From Didymella arachidicola (taxonomy: Eukaryota > Ascomycota > Dothideomycetes > Pleosporales > Didymellaceae), in contig CM050002.1 of the NCBI GenBank assembly GCA_016630955.3, positions 868,001 through 932,000 of the forward strand: a stretch of 64,000 bases of DNA, written 5' to 3'. Shown here piece by piece: positions 12,352-23,238 of the stretch (positions within the stretch are counted from its first letter, which is position 1; each line of letters starts with the position of its first letter). The position numbers were made by a program, and so were the translations under genes. Under the pieces are notes generated by a model. It made no database searches. It was given only the letters and a program-made list of their open reading frames with translations, and was not told the DNA's origin.

Positions 12352-14274
12352 GGCTGCGGGCAGGAAGCGGGTGTCGACGGGCTATGTGTGTAGCATTGAG
12401 GACGGACAGGGTAGACGCGTGCAGCCTCGGGGTCGCAACAACGAGTGTAGAGGCAGCCGAGGGCGCGAGGCAGCGAGGGCGGATGCTGCTGGCGTTGGGA
12501 GTGCGCGGGCGCTGGGTCGGTGCACTGGCGGTCGACGAGGCGGTCCCCGCTGAGCGATGGGAGGGCTGTCCAAAGGGGACTTGCACCCGCGGCGAGTATG
12601 CGTGCGTGTGTGCGTGCGTGCGGGACGGGGAGCGCAGAGGAGGCAGTCTGGACGGAACAGCACGCAGCAGCAGGCAGCAAAAGCGTGGAAGGAGCGGGTA
12701 GCAGAGCAGACACAACACCAGGGTAGATGAGAGAGCCTTCACAAGCAACCAGACGTCGCTGTGATAAAAGATCGCCGATATGCTGCTAGCTGGATAGACG
12801 CTGCTAGCCTTGAAATGACAGGCGTTAGGGAGCTCGCCCTGGTCTCCACCGCTGGACGCTGGCACGGCCACCCCTGCACGATGCCTGCACTGCTGGCCGC
12901 CGTCGCCGGCACCCTGTAGATGCTAGACAAAGGCGACGGCACGCGTGGGTGACTCGGCGGACGTTGGCAGCTTCGGCGGCGCATCGCAATCACCTCGCAC
13001 GGCGTCACGGCGAGTACCAAAAAACAATGCCATCTTTGACTCTGGCGCCCGCTGTTTGAGCGTTGCCACGCCGCGAAGGAGGGCTACCAGCCGGTCATGT
13101 GGCTGCTCCTCCCAAAACGAGTCTCACGCCAGGCCAGCACCAACCTCGCCAGCGTAGCGAGCGCCGCAATGCCGTTTCCACACACACCCAACTGCTCACC
13201 ACACACACAGACACACACACACAACTACCGCTACGGCAGCAACATGGATGAGGAATATGTCGTGACAGCAAACACAAACGTTCCATCGCCCCGGTCCCAG
13301 GGCGTCGAATAGGGGTAATTCGTCGCCACGGCTTCGCTCTCTGATACGAAGCTTTCTGGTGAGGTGGAAACACCAACGCCCGCCAGGGTCTGCTTGGTGG
13401 TGCCCTAGTTGCTGGATACGGCCAAAATTGCCGCGGTACCCAGTGTAACTAAGCGTACCACTTGCTAGCGTACATTTCTCGTAACCGCATTGCACGTTTC
13501 GGCCAGCATCGAATTTCCACCTTGCCCATGTGCGTCGCTGCCGTCCGTGTGTGCTGAGCGCGCCCGCAGCAGCATCGCAGCGGCACACGCCGGATCTCAT
13601 CTCCCCCTCCGCGCCGCTGACGATGTGCATCTGCTCTCCTGTTTGATCGTCCCTCGCACGACGAGGAGTCGTCGACGGGCACAAGTGCAGCGTATCGGAC
13701 CGCGCGCGCGTTGGTTCGCGGGGCTGCCAACAGGCTCACAGCGCGCTGCTCACGCACCAATGGGCGCTGCCGGCCTGTCGATGCCATCTGCCTGCCCCAC
13801 TGCGATCTTCACTCCCAAATCACTGTCTGCGTTCGCCTGCGCCTGATACCCCTCCGTGTCGGCTGTTCGACGGCTCAACATATATGAAAGAGTACGCACG
13901 CGTCGAAAGGCTGACAAACACACCTCATCTCGATCCAGCGCTGCGCTTCATTCAAAAGTTAACAGTAGTGGGGTGGTGAACAGGCTTGCAGACCTCTACT
14001 TCGCGCGGCCCACAAATAGCTTGGATTCAGGGTCCAATAGCTCGTTTCACTTGGCCGAGATGGGCTGCTCGCTTTCACGTGGAGAGCAGGGGAGCGGATG
14101 GATGGTTCCTGGTACGCCTGAACCTCAGACCCAGGGTGGACGATGTTATGCTCAATCAGGTACCGACGTTGGAAACGATAGTAACAAAAAATGCATTAAT
14201 AAGAAGATTATGCATTACTACTTGTTCATTTCTCTTCATTTCTATCAAAACCACCACATCTCGATCGAGGAACG
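12352..14274. other. intergenic, upstream region of the histidine kinase
   Basis: About 1.9 kb between the histidine kinase start and the 3' end of the acidic-protein gene, both on the minus strand. It holds the kinase promoter and 5' leader. The only distinct element is a CA microsatellite at 13198-13223. Open frames here are mutually overlapping and low-complexity. Confidence 0.5.
13198..13223. repeat. CA dinucleotide microsatellite
   Basis: Near-perfect CA repeat interrupted by one G (about 26 nt), with a shorter CA run just upstream at about 13179-13188. It lies in the upstream region of the histidine kinase and is likely length-variable. Confidence 0.8.
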
Positions 14275-15972
14275 CTATCTGAGCTTCTTCGCGTGCGCGA
14301 CCAGGCTCTCGATGACCTGCTCGAAAGCGTCCTTGTCGCCTAGTGCGCTCTCCAGCTGTTTCTGCCAGTACTCAAACACCTGCTCTGCTTTTGCCTGCAA
14401 GCCCTTTAGGTTTTCAACGTGTTTGCTCAGCTCGTCGTCCGTCAAGTTTCGCAACGCCGCCTCAGTCGTCGCGCACAGCATCGACGTGGCGCTGAGATCC
14501 AACTCTGGTGGAGGCGGCGGTCCCTTGCGTGGCCGCTCCGACTTGGAGTCCACGGACGTGTTCGAGGCGTTCTCGCGCTTCACGCGCTCGAGTGCGTTGT
14601 TGCGGCCGTCTGAGGACGGACGAGGAGACCGGTCGCCGGGGATGTTGATCGATGGAAGGATAAGCTTCTTTTGTTTCGATGCGGGTAAGATCTCGTCCAG
14701 ATCGACTGGGACTCCAAGCGAGACGAAGAATAGTCGCCGTATCCTGGACCTGACCCAGTCTGGTGGTTGAAGTGGTGGGGGTGCCACTAATTGCGTCCAT
14801 AATGAATGGCTCCTCTCAGAGTGGAAAATGGAGCGGGTGTCTTCGTTTGTGGATATGCTAGGGAGGTCTTGTGGGATAGGATAGATCTCATCGACATAGG
14901 GTTGTGTTGCTCTAACGATGGCTTCCAGGGAGGTGAGTCCGGCAAAATCGAGGACAGGCTGCGTGCTTTATCGTCAGTCCACACGTCACCGCGATATGCC
15001 CCAGTAGGGACGTAGTATGGTTCGGGCTAGATCTGGTGCACTTACGGGACCTGGCGGTGCTTGTGGGGGGGCGGGCACGGGAGTTTGATTTTGGGGGCTG
15101 TCAAATGTAGTCTCTGCCTGTTCCTCGCCTTGCTGAAACCCATCATCAAAGTCCCCAAAGTCGTCGTCGCCTTCGCCGCCCTCTTCGAATTCGTCGAAAT
15201 CGCCGAACCCATCGTCGTCCTCTGCGTCACCGCCTTCTGAAGCATCCTGCATGGATTCTTGTGTGTCTTCTGGAAAGTCTTCTACTTCGTTCTGCGCATT
15301 GTTCTCGGCGAAATGGTCGTCGTCGTTGATTAGGGACCTGTCAATGGAGGTTGTTGGCGATCCTTCTTCCGTCAACGGCACGCAGGGAGGCACCCAAGAA
15401 ATGCCTTACGTACCTAGGTTGTCCTGCTTGGGAGGCTCAGGCACCTTGACAATGACATCAGGCGCAGCATCGGCGCGGCGTTGCTCGTAGGCAAGCGTCC
15501 CAGGAACTTCCCCGTGGGCGGGCACGTCGTCGACTCTCTCTACAACCATCTTTGGGACGGGTGTGCCTCCAGGTGTGAGGGGTCGATCGCTTGCGCTTAC
15601 TCTTGAAGTACTGCGGCTGCGCTGGCCATCAGGCACAATTTCGACTTCGTCTGGCACGGCATCCTGTGTCCGCATGTTGTAGGCTGCGGTGCCGGGGACC
15701 TCGCCGTGAGCAGGCTCGTCGTCTACACGCTCGACTCGAGTGATGGGAATTGGTGATGTTGCCTCAGCCCTGCTCTGCTCGAGACCCTTGTCGAGAACCT
15801 TGTCGTGTACTCGGCCCTCTGAGGCATCTGAGAAGTGCTCGTTGTCTGAATCGACTATGCTTGCAGTTAGAAGTGGATCGGACTGGAGCACAATTCACGA
15901 CGTACCAAGCTCCTTCGCACCGGCGTCTTCCAGTTCAACGCTCTTGCGAGGCGGTGCAAGCTCGGCAACCAT
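14275..15972 (-). CDS. acidic DFGDF-motif protein, aftiphilin/Laa2-like (495 aa, 4 exons)
   Basis: Minus-strand exons 15972-15906, 15854-15410, 15337-15046 and 14958-14275, joined in frame. Intron donors are GTACGT, GTAAGG and GTAAGT, and acceptors are TAG, CAG and CAG. The N-terminal half has two copies of a repeat around VERVDDxPAHGEVPGT (near residues 65 and 140). The middle is strongly acidic with GFGDFDEF and DFGDFDDGF motifs (about 200-245). The C-terminal exon holds a conserved-looking block ending RRLFFVSLGVPVDLDEIL, then a basic/proline-rich linker and a coiled coil. Acidic DFxDF runs are typical of aftiphilin and yeast Laa2, accessory factors of AP-1/clathrin traffic; that assignment is inference from motifs and layout. 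It is divergent from NSP1, with 537 bp between the start codons. Confidence 0.72.
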
Positions 15973-16509
15973 CCTGAATCAGTACTCTTCTTGGTTCGGT
16001 TGTTTTTGACGTATGCGGGCGGTGGGAAGCGGTCCCAATGCGTGGTGCAGAAGTTGCAGGAGTTGCAGGAAGAAAGACGGCGAATGGGGAGGTCAGAGGT
16101 GATAAGCAAATCGGAGCAGGTGCTGCGCCTCGCTCTTGTGCATGCAATACGTCGTCGTCGTCGAGTTTCAGGCACGCGGGGGATTGGAGCGCTCGAGACC
16201 ACGACCCGCTGTAGCTTGAGCTAGATCACGTGCGGCCCATGCAGCTCCCGGGCTGTCTGCCCAAGTTTTGGTTGCGACATCGACGCGCCTGTGCAAGACG
16301 CCGAGCACAGCATTGCGCGAGCCTTCACTGCCGTCACTTGATTTTGCGCGCCCTGATCCGTCCAGTCTTCTTTGACGCGAGCGTGATTATATTGTGCCAA
16401 TTGCGCACCGTACACAGCTTTCCGCAAAAGTAAACAGCATCCTCCGACGACCACACCCCGTCAGCACCGCGTCCCACCCTCTGCATAACCGACGTCTTTG
16501 CGCGCAGCC
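15973..16509. promoter_or_regulatory. shared divergent promoter region (acidic protein / NSP1)
   Basis: This 537-bp interval separates two start codons pointing away from each other, so it must contain both core promoters and 5' leaders. No single factor-binding site can be named with confidence. No coding sequence is supported inside. Confidence 0.5.
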
Positions 16510-18713
16510 ATGTCTGGTTTCACGTTCGGACAGCCGGCCGGCAGCAATGCCAACAACTCCGCATCGAAGCCTGCGGGCGGACTGTTTGGCAGCGCAGGCA
16601 CCACATCGGGCGCAGCATCACCGTCTCTCTTCGGCGCCGCAGCTCCGGCATCCAGTACACCAGGAGGAGGACTTTTTGGTGGCGGAGGAGCAGGTGCTGG
16701 AGGCTCGGGTCTTTTCGGCGGAGGAGCGTCCAGCACACCAGCAAGCAAGCCTGCAGGAGGCCTCTTTGGCGGTGGAGCCACAGCAGGCGCCTCGTCGACA
16801 CCGGGCTTTGGTTTTGGCTCAGCAGCAAAGACCGGCGACGCGGCGAAGCCATCTCTGTTTGGAGGTGCGTCGACGGGAGCTGCTCCAGCTGCGTCGGCGG
16901 GCTCCACTCCGGCGTTTGGATTTGGCACAGCAGGTACGTTTCCCACTGTCTGGACGACTATGGGTGGATGCTAACATCGCACGACAGCCTCCTCGACACC
17001 CGCGGCCACACCCGCGCCCAACAAGACCTTCTCCCTCCCCTCGACCACGCCCGCCGGCCCGCCCCCAGGCCCAGGCTTGTTCGGACAGACCCCTGCGCCC
17101 GCATCCACTTTCTCCCTAGGCGGAAACAACAACCAGTCGAGCGGGACTACCGGCGGCCTCTTTGGAGGAAACGCGGCCTCGAAGCCTGCGGCACCAGCAT
17201 CTGGCACGACGTCGAACCTGTTTGGAGCCAAACCTGCAGGCGCGTCCACACCCACGACCGGCCTGTTTGGTGGCGGAGCTGCCGCGAGCGATGCAAGCAA
17301 GAGCGCTGCTCCCTCGACTCCGGGTCTCTTCGGTGCTGCTCCTGCAGCTGGAGCCAGCTCGCAGGACACACCCAAGCCTGCTGGAGGTCTTTTCGGCGGG
17401 GGTGGTCTGTCTAGCACACCCGCAAGCAAGCCGCCAGCATTCTCTCTAGGAGGATCCACACCGGCCACGCAACCAGCGTCTTCGCAGCCAGCCGCAACGC
17501 CTTCGTTGGGAGGCTTTAGTCTGGGTGGAGGAGACAAAGACAAGCCCGCCGCTTCTTCAGCAGCAGCGACCCCGAGCCTATTCGGCGCTGCGAAACCATC
17601 TACACCCGCCTCTGCGCTTTTCAGAAAAGAAGAAGGACCTGGTACACCAACTTCTGCCACGCCCGCAAGCGGGGCCGCGACAACAGCAGCGAGCGGCACA
17701 GCCGCAACTGCTACAAGTGGGGCACCATCGTTGTTCGGTGCCGCAGGTACAAGCTCCGCGACCCCAGCGTCCTCCGCAGCACCAGCATCAGGAACGACAG
17801 GAGGCCTCTTTGGCGGCGGCTTGGGTGGAGCTAGCTCGAAACCCGCCTCGACCACAGCACCAGCTTCGACTTCTGCTCACCCTGCATCTACTCTCGGCGG
17901 TACACCTGCAGCTTCCGGCGATGCAGCCAAGAGCGGACTTGCAAATTCTACTGCTGGCCCAGCGCCTTCAGCGCAGTCACGTCTCAAAAACAAGTCGATG
18001 GACGAGATCATCACACGATGGGCCGCTGACCTGTCCAAGTACCAGAAGGAGTTCCAGTCGCAAGCCGAGACGGTTGCCCAGTGGGACCGAGCCTTGGTCG
18101 AGAACTCCGACAAAGTCCGCCAGCTGTACTCCAAGACCTTTCAGGCTGAGCGCGATGCTGCTGAGGTTGAGAGGCAGCTGACCATGATGGAGGAGAACCA
18201 GCAGGAGCTCGACTCTTACCTCGACCGTTACGAGAAGGAGATCGAGAACCTGATGAAGATGCATGGTGTCTCTGGCCGGTCTGACGGTCTGCGCGGCCCC
18301 GATCAGGAGCGCGAAAAGACATACAAGCTCGCCGAAAAGCTGCAAGATCGCCTCAACGAGCTCAACAAGGATCTCACAGAGATGATCGAGGAGATCAACA
18401 CCACATCCCAAACCCTCAGCAAGACCGGCAAGCCAGACGATCCTGTACGTATTACATCCTCTCCCCTACTGCACACAGTCACGCTAACGCTCAACAGCTT
18501 ACAAAGGTCGTCCGAGTACTCAACACCCAGCTCTCGCAGCTCCAGCTCATCGACTCCGGCGCTTCGCAGCTGCAGGACAAAATCAACAAGGCGCAGAAGG
18601 AGAGCCGCGCTGTTGGCGCCAATGGATGGAATGGGCTGGGCACCGATCCTGCGGATGACTTCTACAGGAGCTTCCGTGGCAACAGGGTCGAGAGGTACGG
18701 TGGTCACGCGTAG
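16510..18713 (+). CDS. NSP1: nucleoporin Nsp1 (Nup62 family), 698 aa, 3 exons
   Basis: Exons 16510-16933, 16988-18444 and 18498-18713; introns of 54 and 53 nt with donor GTACGT and acceptors ending ACAG, frame preserved. Residues 1 to about 465 are a natively unfolded FG domain rich in GLFG, SLFG and FGFG motifs spaced by Ser/Thr/Ala/Pro. This type of domain forms the permeability barrier of the nuclear pore and binds transport receptors. From about residue 474 (SRLKNKSMDEIITRW) the Nsp1 C-terminal coiled coil begins; it anchors the protein to Nup57/Nup49 and Nup82 partners. Exon 3 completes the helix and ends in a Gly/Tyr/Arg tail. Length and architecture fit the family. Without the second splice the reading frame would end in a nonsense tail. 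Confidence 0.95.
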
Positions 18714-19299
18714 ATCTGCTGATCGGGTATGGGTTGGACAGGTGGTATTGAATGCAATGAACTGGCGTTCTTTGGCGTCACTTTCGTCAGTGGGTCGAAT
18801 TTCATGTAATAAAAGCATGGAAATGTACGAGGAACGATTTGTGGCTACACTGTGTCGGTGAGGAGTTAGATGGTCTTCGGCCGTTGAAGTAGCACTTCAG
18901 AATGCCCAGACTGCTGGCACAAATGCGAGGATTTTGTGGATGCTATGCCATGAAGCTTGTGTTTACAGTCGGCAAGACCAGCTCAGACTAAACAGTGATG
19001 TAGAGAAAATGTTTCTATAGGGTAGACCCGCATGTGTGTCGCTCACATGTGCTTTCCTTGTTTGGCTGCTCTCACCTCACCATGAGTCCGCTAGATTGCG
19101 ACACTTCTTCCTGCACTCATTTTCACTTACTTCTCGCTTATTTCTCTTACTTTTCTCGCACTCTTCTGTCACTTTTCTCACTTCTCACTCACTTTTCAAA
19201 TCGCTTGTCACTCACTCTCAACTCACGTTCAACTCATTTTTGAGAGTTTTGACTCACTTATCGCTCAGAGCCCACGTTAGCAACGAACACGCATCTGCA
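18714..19299. other. intergenic; pyrimidine-rich leader of the F-box-like gene
   Basis: The left half is the NSP1 3' region. From about 19100 to 19260 the plus strand is dominated by CTCACTTTT-like runs, a pyrimidine-rich promoter or 5' UTR typical of fungal genes. It is open in the reading frame of the downstream gene, but I take the ATG at 19300 as the start. Confidence 0.5.
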
Positions 19300-20112
19300 A
19301 TGTCTTCCAACAATCCAGCAACGCCGTTCCCCTTCATGGACCTTCCACCAGAGCTCCGAATTCACGTCTACGAGGAGCTTCTTGTGGTGGGCAGAATCTT
19401 CTATTTGCCCGACGCGTACGACATATCGGAAGGCTGTCGCTTCGGCGACTATGACACAGTTCCCAAACCATCCTTGTCGATACTACGTGTATCAAAAGCA
19501 GTCTGCGAGGAAGCTGAGGAAGTGTATTTGGGTCGCAACACATTCGTGCTTCCCCCTGTCTGGGACTCGTACCTGCCTTTCGGGAGGGACCTGCCTTTCG
19601 GGAGGACCCCTGAGGCTGGCTGGTTCCCGAATCGCCTGGGACAAGTCTACAGCTCTATGTTCTCGAGCAAAGCATTCGAGAAGCTGAGACATATCAGCAT
19701 CGCTCTATGCCTTCGCGCATCGAACGTCCCCATTGTCATGGGCCACAGTGACTGGGGCGAGGATAGAACGTTTGACCGGATGACAGAAACTGAGAGACTG
19801 AACTACGCACACAATAACTCTCATGTGGTCCTGGACGATATTCGTCAAGCTCAATGCGAGGAATTAGCCAGATTGGAGAATTTGCAGTCTATCGAGATTG
19901 ACTTCACGAACGCGTATTGCCCGCTTGGGAGCTGTCGACATCTGGAGTTTTCGTGGTATCTGCTCTCAGAAGAAGTGCAGAAGTTCCGGCTGATTGGTCT
20001 CAGACGTGGAGAGAAGGATGAGATCCTGCAGCACTGGGAATATCTGACCGACCTGTCAGCAGATGAGATTGTGCAGCGGTTCCAGATCGACTGCGAGTAT
20101 ACATATTCATGA
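19300..20112 (+). CDS. F-box-like protein, fungal 'LPPELR' family (270 aa)
   Basis: Single-exon gene. The start at 19300 gives a protein that opens PFPFMDLPPELRIHVYEEL (about residues 9-27), the short F-box-like motif found at the N-terminus of a large, expanded family in Dothideomycetes and other Pezizomycotina. An ILRVSKAVCEEAEEVYL helix follows, as usual in this family. The rest has no recognisable catalytic domain. If the motif is a working F-box the protein would be a substrate adaptor of an SCF ubiquitin ligase, but this is not established for the family. An in-frame extension upstream (to 19036) is Ser/Leu/Phe-rich and looks like translated leader. A decayed relative lies 0.6 kb downstream. 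Confidence 0.75.
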   Translation: MSSNNPATPFPFMDLPPELRIHVYEELLVVGRIFYLPDAYDISEGCRFGDYDTVPKPSLSILRVSKAVCEEAEEVYLGRNTFVLPPVWDSYLPFGRDLPFGRTPEAGWFPNRLGQVYSSMFSSKAFEKLRHISIALCLRASNVPIVMGHSDWGEDRTFDRMTETERLNYAHNNSHVVLDDIRQAQCEELARLENLQSIEIDFTNAYCPLGSCRHLEFSWYLLSEEVQKFRLIGLRRGEKDEILQHWEYLTDLSADEIVQRFQIDCEYTYS

Positions 20113-20688
20113 GTTCTCGGGCTAGTGCTATGGTTCAGGGGCTTCTGCTTCACTTTATTAAATGCTTTCGAGGCTAGCACGACTTGTAGCAAGGATCATA
20201 ACATCAAAAGAAACAAGTTGGTTGCGAGCAGTGCACACATATAGAGCCCCAGGCCTCCTCACGACTCGGCTTTGGCTGTCGTATCCTTAATGATGCCGCG
20301 CAAACGGCGTTTTCCCCACGTCGACACATGTTTCCTTTTGTGACTGCCCTCACCTCGCCGTCTCGCTTGAACAGGTTCCGCTCGCTTCACGCTCCACAGG
20401 TATCACGGTCCGAAGATCTTCCTCCCCTATTTTACATACAAACGACAGCCTGTTACCACAACAACTCTGTGCAACAACAACTACATAAGCCGGCGTAAAT
20501 CGCTGCTCACTCGCACTCTGAAGATGTATGCTGACAGCAGAAATATGCAATTCAGCACTGCAGTAAGACACTGGGCCTGACACTCGGCAAAGCCCTTATC
20601 AGTGAAATACCAAGACAGCTGCTCGGCGACCAGCGTTCGCGGCCATGTAGCTCTTATTCGCGGAGGTTGTTTCGATACGTCCATCCAG
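20113..20688. other. spacer between the F-box-like gene and its decayed paralogue
   Basis: No supported gene. It contains the 3' region of the upstream gene and what would have been the promoter of the decayed copy. Confidence 0.5.
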
Positions 20689-21192
20689 AACCCACCTGCA
20701 ATACCCTTCCGCTTTATGGATTTCCTGCGCGAGCTCCGAATCATTGGCTATGCATACTTGGTTGTCTGCCACAAGGTTCTCTTCCACTCTGAGCAGGACT
20801 CTGTGCACAATACATGTTTGATCAAGGGCTACGAAGAATATCGAGCGTCTGACTTGACGATACTGCGAGTGTCAAGCGTGGTTTACAGCGAAGCTGAGGC
20901 GTTGTACCTGGGCATACACAGACTCTGCCGACCGTGTACTCGTCTCGGAGTCTGCACTGGACAGGGTAGAGCATATATGAATTGGTTTGGACTGTCGTGA
21001 GGAGTACTTCGCTAGCAGACTTTTGAGAAAGTTCTTAGACGAGATGACTGATGGCTAGAGACTTGAGAGGGTTCACGATCGCACGCATGACACGCATTTT
21101 GTCCGCCGCAGTTGCATGCCGAGCGAGATTGCTAAGTTTGGGCGTTTAGAGTTCCCGAAGTCGACTGCACCATCGCTTATTGTCTGATAGGG
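20689..21192 (+). pseudogene. decayed tandem paralogue of the F-box-like gene
   Basis: The translation from 20689 reads PFRFMDFLRELRI and later LTILRVSSVVYSEAEALYLG, directly comparable with PFPFMDLPPELRI and LSILRVSKAVCEEAEEVYLG of the intact neighbour. The open frame stops at 21000, but homology continues in other frames: TFEKVLR (near 21020), EMTDG then RLERVHD (near 21045-21080, a stop codon between them) and VDCTIAYCLIG (to 21192), each matching successive parts of the neighbour in the same order. The copy therefore has stops, frameshifts and an internal deletion. It is a tandem duplicate that has lost function. Confidence 0.75.
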
Positions 21193-21462
21193 GTTGTCGC
21201 TATCATATTCCCCGGTCCTCTATCACGTGCCATGGAATACTATGTGTTGGTTTGAGGGACGACGGCGAGAGAGCGGAGATGATAGAGTCGGATAGTGCAT
21301 GGCAGGGGACCACGCCTTGCCATATGTAGTTAAAGCCAAAGAATGACGCGCTAGTCTGAAGCTTGAGCTTCGCGATTGAACATGCAAGAGCAAAGCAAAG
21401 CTGCAAACAAAGCCTGAATCTTACTCTTTCCTTTTTTTCGTTCGTCGCCACCTATACGAAAC

Positions 21463-23238
21463 ATGACAAGTATAGATGATCTGTTCAAAAGCCACAATGG
21501 CACGAAACGCAAGTTCGAGAACCCAATCGAAGCCGACCCGTCGCAAGCGTACAAATCCGTGAAACTACAAGACAGCAGCGACGTCAAGCGCTCAGCGCAA
21601 GTAGAGGATGAAGAGGATGATGAAGAGGCTGGTCCGGCGCTACCTCCCGATTTCGAGGACGAGGAGCCTGGCGACGACGAGGATGGGCGATTCTTTGGTG
21701 GTGGACTGGACGAGAATGCGAAAGACGCCATGGACTTCCTAGATGCACAAGACGGCGAAGATGCGATAAGGGAAGAGAAGTACGACGCAGCATGGGTGCG
21801 CAAACTCGCGCGCGACTTCGAGAAGAAGGTCAATAAGAATGCTTCGTTGCGCGCAAAGTACGAGAACGACCCCACAAAGTTTATGGAGTCAGAGGGAGAT
21901 CTGGACGATGGGATAAAAGACCTCAGCATACTTTCAGAGCATGCGGAGCTATATGAGGAGTTTACCAAGACCACTGCGGCGGCGAAGCTAGTTGAGCTGC
22001 TGGCGCACGAGAACACGGACATTGCGATTGGCGCAATAGAGATCATATCAGAGCTCACAGACGAGGACGTAGCGGCAGTGCAGGAGCAATGGGACGCGCT
22101 GGTCGGAGCCTTCCTGGAAGCTGATTTGCTCAGCCTGCTCATCTCCAACTTTTCACGCTTCGACGAAACCGACGCGACCGACGCTTCTGGCGTTTACCAC
22201 TCTCTCAGCGTCATCGAGAACCTCCTGTCACAACCATCGAATACAGACATGATCGGGAAAGAGAAGGCGCTCCTCACATGGCTTCTTGAGCGTATACAAA
22301 GGCCGGAGAAGCCCACAACACAAAACAAACAATATGCCTCCGAAATCCTCTCCATCCTCACACAATCCTCGCGTCCGAATCGAACACTTGTCGCCGAAGC
22401 GAATGGCGTCGAAATCCTTCTCACGAACCTCGCGCCCTACCGACGAGATGACCCCGAAAAGGACAGCGACGAGGAAGAGTATATGGAGAATTTGTTCAAC
22501 GTCCTTACCTCTGTAGTCGAAGAACCCATCGGTAAGACGAAGTTTCTCGAAGCCGAAGGTACAGAGCTCTGTCTCCTACTCGTACGTGACGGCAAGACCA
22601 GCAAGAACCGTGCCTTCAAAGTGCTCGACCATGCAAGCAGCTACGCATCAACGCCCGCATCAGACGACACAGTACCACCGCACGTCGCCGTCTGCGAGGC
22701 GCTGATCTCAGCCCGCGGCCTCAAACCACTCTTCAGCACATTCATGAAAACCAAACGCCCCGACCCAGTTCAAACAGAACACATCCTCGCCCTCTTCACC
22801 TCGCTGCTGCGCAGCCTGCCCGGAAACAGCGACGCGCGCATGCGCCTGCTCGCCAAATTCCTCGAAAACGAGTATGCCAAAATTAACAAATTGCTCGCCC
22901 TGCGCCGCGACTACGTCACAAGGCTCAGCGCTTTCGACCGCAGCCAGGCAAGTCGCATTCAGGGGCTGAGCGCGCAAGCCAGGGAGGAAGAAGAGGTGGA
23001 GAGTATCCCCCGACGGCTCAGCGAGGGCCTGTACGCCCTGCAGTGCATTGACGCGACGCTTGCGTGGCTTGTTGCCGAGGACGACGGCGCGAAGAAAGTC
23101 ATTGTGGGCGGGCTGGCGGACGCGGACGAGTCGCTTGCGAGCGTCAAGGCTACGCTGAAGGCGCAGCTTGATGGCGTGCTGGTGGTTGAGGATGCGGAAC
23201 GCGAGGTGCTGGAGGCCTTGATTGGGTTCCTGGACTAG
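21463..23238 (+). CDS. CTNNBL1: beta-catenin-like protein 1 homologue (591 aa)
   Basis: Intronless gene starting MTSIDDLF, with an acidic, disordered N-terminus (about residues 40-75) followed by all-helical armadillo-like repeats to the end. Blocks such as WVRKLARDFEKKVNKN, LSILSEHAELYEEF and IGAIEIISELTDED are typical of CTNNBL1 (DUF1716). In animals and fission yeast the protein associates with the Prp19/CDC5L complex of the spliceosome and binds nuclear-localisation signals. Full length compares well with the family (about 560-600 residues). No defects are seen. A nuclear role in splicing is inferred from the family. Confidence 0.93.
   Translation: MTSIDDLFKSHNGTKRKFENPIEADPSQAYKSVKLQDSSDVKRSAQVEDEEDDEEAGPALPPDFEDEEPGDDEDGRFFGGGLDENAKDAMDFLDAQDGEDAIREEKYDAAWVRKLARDFEKKVNKNASLRAKYENDPTKFMESEGDLDDGIKDLSILSEHAELYEEFTKTTAAAKLVELLAHENTDIAIGAIEIISELTDEDVAAVQEQWDALVGAFLEADLLSLLISNFSRFDETDATDASGVYHSLSVIENLLSQPSNTDMIGKEKALLTWLLERIQRPEKPTTQNKQYASEILSILTQSSRPNRTLVAEANGVEILLTNLAPYRRDDPEKDSDEEEYMENLFNVLTSVVEEPIGKTKFLEAEGTELCLLLVRDGKTSKNRAFKVLDHASSYASTPASDDTVPPHVAVCEALISARGLKPLFSTFMKTKRPDPVQTEHILALFTSLLRSLPGNSDARMRLLAKFLENEYAKINKLLALRRDYVTRLSAFDRSQASRIQGLSAQAREEEEVESIPRRLSEGLYALQCIDATLAWLVAEDDGAKKVIVGGLADADESLASVKATLKAQLDGVLVVEDAEREVLEALIGFLD

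Noticed and set aside
14462..15393. GTG-initiated separate genes over exons of the acidic protein
   Set aside because: Fungal nuclear genes start at ATG; the pieces join by standard introns into one protein.
16461..17855. Long minus-strand open frames opposite NSP1
   Set aside because: They are antisense shadows of the GC-rich, low-complexity FG repeat and show no domain.
21351..22148. 265-codon Ser-rich minus-strand frame
   Set aside because: Antisense to the acidic and helical start of CTNNBL1.
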